Shown: one piece after another, positions 60,742-64,000 of the stretch
Numbering within the stretch: the stretch's first letter is position 1
Layout: the number at the start of each line of letters is the position of its first letter
Assembly (NCBI RefSeq): GCF_009017415.1
Contig: NC_092408.1
Location: 1-64,000, forward strand
Length of the DNA: 64,000 nt
Source: Aspergillus flavus
Lineage: Eukaryota > Ascomycota > Eurotiomycetes > Eurotiales > Aspergillaceae
Direction: 5' to 3'
The notes under the pieces: generated by a model
Database searches by the model: none
What the model was told of the DNA's origin: nothing
What the model saw: only the letters and a program-made list of their open reading frames with translations
Position numbers and translations under genes: made by a program

Positions 60742-61431
60742 TTCTATTCATTTATGCTAGCAGGCTGAATCACTGATCTGTTCAGTCCTTCATGATCAGG
60801 TTGATCTGGACCAACTCCATCTAGTTGATATCCATACCGAGACAGTTAAGTTCGTACAGTATCACAATTATCGCAAGGTAGATATCATTGGAAGGGATTA
60901 TCGTAAATCGGAGAGTTGAATCCATCCGTACCGCACTAGTATTGATTCAGGAAGGCGGAATGTCAAAGCGGTAGCAAAGATCTGCCCTCTGAATTCTGTT
61001 GTTTTGATGGGGGAAGTCCAGATCGTAGATCATCACGTGGCCCGCCTTCCCAACTTGCCAAGTCCCAGCCGCGTCCTTCCATTCTCCCTGGCCATGTCTT
61101 CTTCCTCCTCCTCTTCTTCTTCTTCATCCTCCTTCGCCCTGCGACATCAGTAAAGGAAGTATTTGCTTTTTGCCGCTCTCGCCGCCAGTCCTGCCATTCC
61201 TGTGTTCTCATAGGACTCTCCGATTTCACTGGTTGACTTCGGATTGGGCACGTACTCGTGACCAGACCGCAAGAGCTTTTACCACTTTACTCCGATCTTG
61301 TTATCATCATTCTTGATCCGACATATTACCTGAGTCAGGGCTGCTCAACGCTGTTCCAAAGCCCGGGTGGGAGGGCTACTCGATGCATCGAGGGTTCTCC
61401 ATTTTAGTCCAACGAATGTTGCAAGGACACA
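60742..61431. other. Intergenic with pyrimidine-rich tract
   Basis: The 690-base gap ends the metabolic block. At about 61096-61136 the plus strand is almost pure CTT/CCT repeats, a common feature of fungal promoters, here about 300 bases before the next start codon. The minus strand of the same tract gives a spurious Lys/Arg-rich frame. No gene is called. Confidence 0.5.
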
Positions 61432-62970
61432 ATGACCACCACATCGCAAAACCCGCCCTGGGTCTTGAACAAAGCAGTGATTGTTTATACACCCGATTTC
61501 GATGTTTCTTGTCGTGCTAGCCTTCGTATCTTCCATGATGAAACTGCCAACCGAGGATCCATCACCCTTTCGATCACGGCAGATCTCGCTAACCCTCGTG
61601 TCAGATCACAGGTGAGGTTGAATATCCCCCCAGAAAGAGTCGAAAAATGTGTATTACATAGGACTAGCAACGACGGCCTCTGTTCACCTGGTTTGCTTCC
61701 CACGATCCCGGCGCTTGTCACCAATGTTTCGGCAGTCTCAACACTGAGTTTGACACTCCGTACGATCGGGATTGTTGTTTGTCCATCTGAGACGGAGTCT
61801 TTAAGCCCAGCCACCCCAGGAGACCTGAATCTCCAATCATTTGCAAAGATCTGTCGATCTGAATTTCTCCGTATACACTTTGCCAGACGACAATGTGGGG
61901 ATAAAGAACTCCATAAGCTCGAAAGGTTCTCGCAGGCCCTGCGAGGAAGGAGTCTGGAGGCAGAGCCGTTTGACCACGCTCGCCACCGCACGGTCCAGAA
62001 AGATTGGCATGTCTTTTGTTTATCGCCCGATCCACCACCTTATTGTCAGGAGTCCGTGTCCGAGCAGGTGAAGCAGGTGGACCCACCCCCATACTGTGAG
62101 CAGTCCGTGTCTGAGCAGGGGGTGAGAAAACGGCGCAGAGGTATCTTCTCTTCTTATTTTCGTTTTATGTGCTATTGTCATTCAATAGTCCATTAATAAT
62201 ATTTAGATCCAATGCCACTTGACAATAAAACACGAAAAACAACGCTCCTTTCATCCCCTCAATCGAGGGGCTCTCCCACCGAGCCCGATACACCGAGTAC
62301 TCTCCCCCCATCCCCTCCGTCCCCGTCCTCAATCCGTCCAACTTGCTTCACACATGCTTCCTCTCCTGGCCGCACAGAGCGTAACAGACTTGCGTATCTT
62401 GTACATGAGTTCAGTAGTTTGTCAGATGGCCAGGTTCGTAAAGTACTAATTGGATCACGACACGATCATCTCCTAGCCATACCAAACGATGTAGACAATG
62501 GCCTGGCATCGGAGTCGGAGAAAGTCAGCTTTGCCAAGGACGAGCCGATTACACGCCGCAGTCTGGAACAATACATCGAGACGATAATCAAGCGCCACAT
62601 ATCCCCTATCGTCGATGAGATTGTCGATAGTGCCGTGAGCATGTCTCGCGATCAGTTCTTCGACGAATGCAAAACGAACGAAGCCGAATTTCGCGAGCAG
62701 GTCGACGATGGTACCTCCGAGGTACGCACGATGGCCAATGAATGTATAAAGGAGATGCAAGAAGAAGCGCAAAAGCACATTCATGAAATGGAAGAGCAAG
62801 CACAACAGTGCATGAATGATATTCAGAATCAGGGAATCCAGGTTGAGATGTCTGCGGAGAAAAACACGGCCAAGTTGAAGTATTGGTTCAATGCTTCTTC
62901 ACGGTTCTTACTCGATAGCAAGTCAGGTAGCCATGAGCTGGGCACTGATGTCCGACGCAGTTCCATTTAG
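61432..62970 (+). CDS. Hypothetical fungal protein with PPxY motifs and coiled-coil tail
   Basis: Two exons (61432-62140 and 62207-62970) encode 490 residues; the GTATCT...TTTAG intron keeps phase and joins RKRRR to DPMPLDNKTRK. Residues 1-200 look globular with no motif I know. Then comes a tandem pair: PPPYCQESVSEQ and PPPYCEQSVSEQ, each with a PPxY core of the kind that binds WW domains. A Ser/Pro-rich stretch with PSSIRPTCFTHASSPGR follows. The last 150 residues are highly charged and regular (EMQEEAQKHIHEMEEQAQQ), a likely coiled coil. I have an impression of similar unnamed proteins in other Eurotiales. WW binding would point to ubiquitin-ligase (Rsp5-type) contact, but that is inference. 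Confidence 0.75.
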
Positions 62971-63247
62971 ATTTGGTACTGCCCTCATATATCTCAGCAT
63001 TGTCGTCGTGCACTTCGATTTTTTATAAGTTCGCTAGAAGATTAGTGACGTGGGCCGGCATCGAATCGCAAAACGCGAACAGGCTCCCAACTTCATTTTG
63101 CATGATCTAAGTATCGGCGTCATCAGCTCTGGATCTCATATCGAACCCGTGCTTTGGATTGAACACCGAGGCAGCCAGCTACCAAAGCGTCGAAGACAGG
63201 AATTCGTGCAAAGGGGAGGCAGGGTTGAACTGATGGGGTCCTCCGTC

Positions 63248-64000
63248 TCACAATGCCGATAGGTGCGCGTCAAAATTGCAGAAGCCACAAGCAAGTTCAC
63301 CTCCAGCATCGCAGCTGGTTTTTCCAGCTCCTCTCGGGAGCTCCACCAGACACACTCTCCTTCTCAATGTCGATGAAGAAACCTTCCGCGTTACGGGAAG
63401 GCAGTCAAAGGCTGCAGGATCGAATTCCCGCACCTTGTACCTCAGGTTGTTCTTCCACGGCCCACAAAGATGAGTAGCAGACAAGTACAGTAATTGTAGT
63501 TCTGGGGTTTGTCTTATACCTCGTTCCGGTTCAGTTGGAATGGGGCAGATATACATCAGGCTTGATCCTTCTTTCTTGTATCCGTGGGCCTGGATATGGT
63601 CGTCGGTTAGACAATTGGGACCGGTGGGACCATCTGTGCATGCTGATCGTAACATTAACCTAGCGGTGGTCTAGTATATCTTTGAAGCATTCTTTACGGT
63701 CACGTCCTTGATCTTGTATAATCTTTTATCGGGGTCGATATTGCCTGAAGTCCTTGAGTCGTCAAGAATTCGAGCCAGCGACACTCCAATCAGGAACCCT
63801 AGTCGGGAAATGGGCGACTGCCAGCCAGGAATTTCGCGACTCGTATCATAGTCGGGCCCCGGCCTGCGCATCAGCTCTCGCTTACCCAGCTATAGTTTCC
63901 TCCCTGCCCAGGCCAGACAAACGCTTCCTATGCCTACCACCAGTCGATAGGCACACCCATCCGCGCAACTATGTGCACCTGGTCAAACTCTTGATCCTTC
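63248..64000 (-). CDS. Unknown gene, partial, runs off the right edge
   Basis: Three minus-strand stretches look coding and lie in order. The first, near 63940-64000, reads FDQVHIVARMGVPIDWW. The second, 63671-63871, has PGWQSPISRLGFLIGVSLAR and DPDKRLYKIKDVTVKNASK. The third is a 135-codon frame, 63248-63655, with DGPTGPNCLTDDHIQAHGY and VCLVELPRGAGKTSCD. The second stretch ends in a TAG at a place where a Trp codon would let it continue to a possible donor, so the gene may be damaged, or an intron is misplaced. I do not recognise the family and give no function. Boundaries are rough. Confidence 0.4.

Noticed and set aside
60963..61229. Lys/Arg-rich minus-strand frame
   Set aside because: Its charged stretch is only the complement of a CTT/CCT tract in a promoter region.

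Overview
This window is one end of a filamentous ascomycete chromosome, most likely an Aspergillus of section Flavi or a close relative. Positions 1-127 hold the C-rich strand of the 12-base telomere repeat TTAGGGTCAACA, which is the unit I know from Aspergillus oryzae. Behind it lies a 6.3 kb block of almost pure A/T that looks like repeat-induced point mutation (RIP). All genes carry short GT-AG introns of about 45-135 bases with CTAAC/CTGAC-type branch sites. I joined exons by hand and checked reading phase at every junction. No tRNA, rRNA or CRISPR array was seen.

Layout. (1) 1-8.3 kb: telomere, AT block and two dead genes, an MFS transporter cut off by the AT block and the C-terminal part of a Zn2Cys6 regulator. 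(2) 8.3-13.2 kb: gene-poor, with one small secreted protein carrying 16 cysteines. (3) 13.2-25.2 kb: a uronic-acid-flavoured carbohydrate locus with a DUF2264 protein, an MFS transporter, a GH88 unsaturated glucuronyl hydrolase, a Zn2Cys6 regulator, and a GH79 beta-glucuronidase that has lost frame at a run of seven A. (4) 25.8-39.4 kb: a single-pass membrane protein, a degenerate duplication, a 17-exon gene for a 1,424-residue secreted SGNH-hydrolase/FG-GAP protein with an unrecognised C-terminal region, and an intact HET-domain gene.

(5) 40-61 kb: eleven genes that I read as a nicotinate catabolism (hxn) cluster: hxnM, a flavocytochrome b2-type 2-hydroxyacid dehydrogenase, hxnZ, hxnY, hxnP, hxnR, hxnT, hxnV, hxnW, hxnX and a Rieske oxygenase. 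The Z-Y-P-R-T order matches my memory of Aspergillus nidulans. The two non-hxn enzymes are the most interesting point. The b2-type enzyme could oxidise the 2-hydroxyglutarate expected at the end of the pathway. The Rieske enzyme could feed in a modified pyridine. The nicotinate hydroxylase hxnS and the amidase hxnN are not in the window. (6) 61.4-64 kb: a hypothetical protein with paired PPxY motifs and a coiled-coil tail, then part of an unknown gene running off the right edge.

How the parts work together: the carbohydrate locus has uptake, two hydrolytic activities and a regulator side by side. The hxn block has two transporters, a C2H2 activator and ring-hydroxylating, reducing and ring-opening enzymes, with divergent promoters at hxnY/hxnP and hxnW/hxnX. 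Functions are inferred from motifs and gene order; no database search was run.
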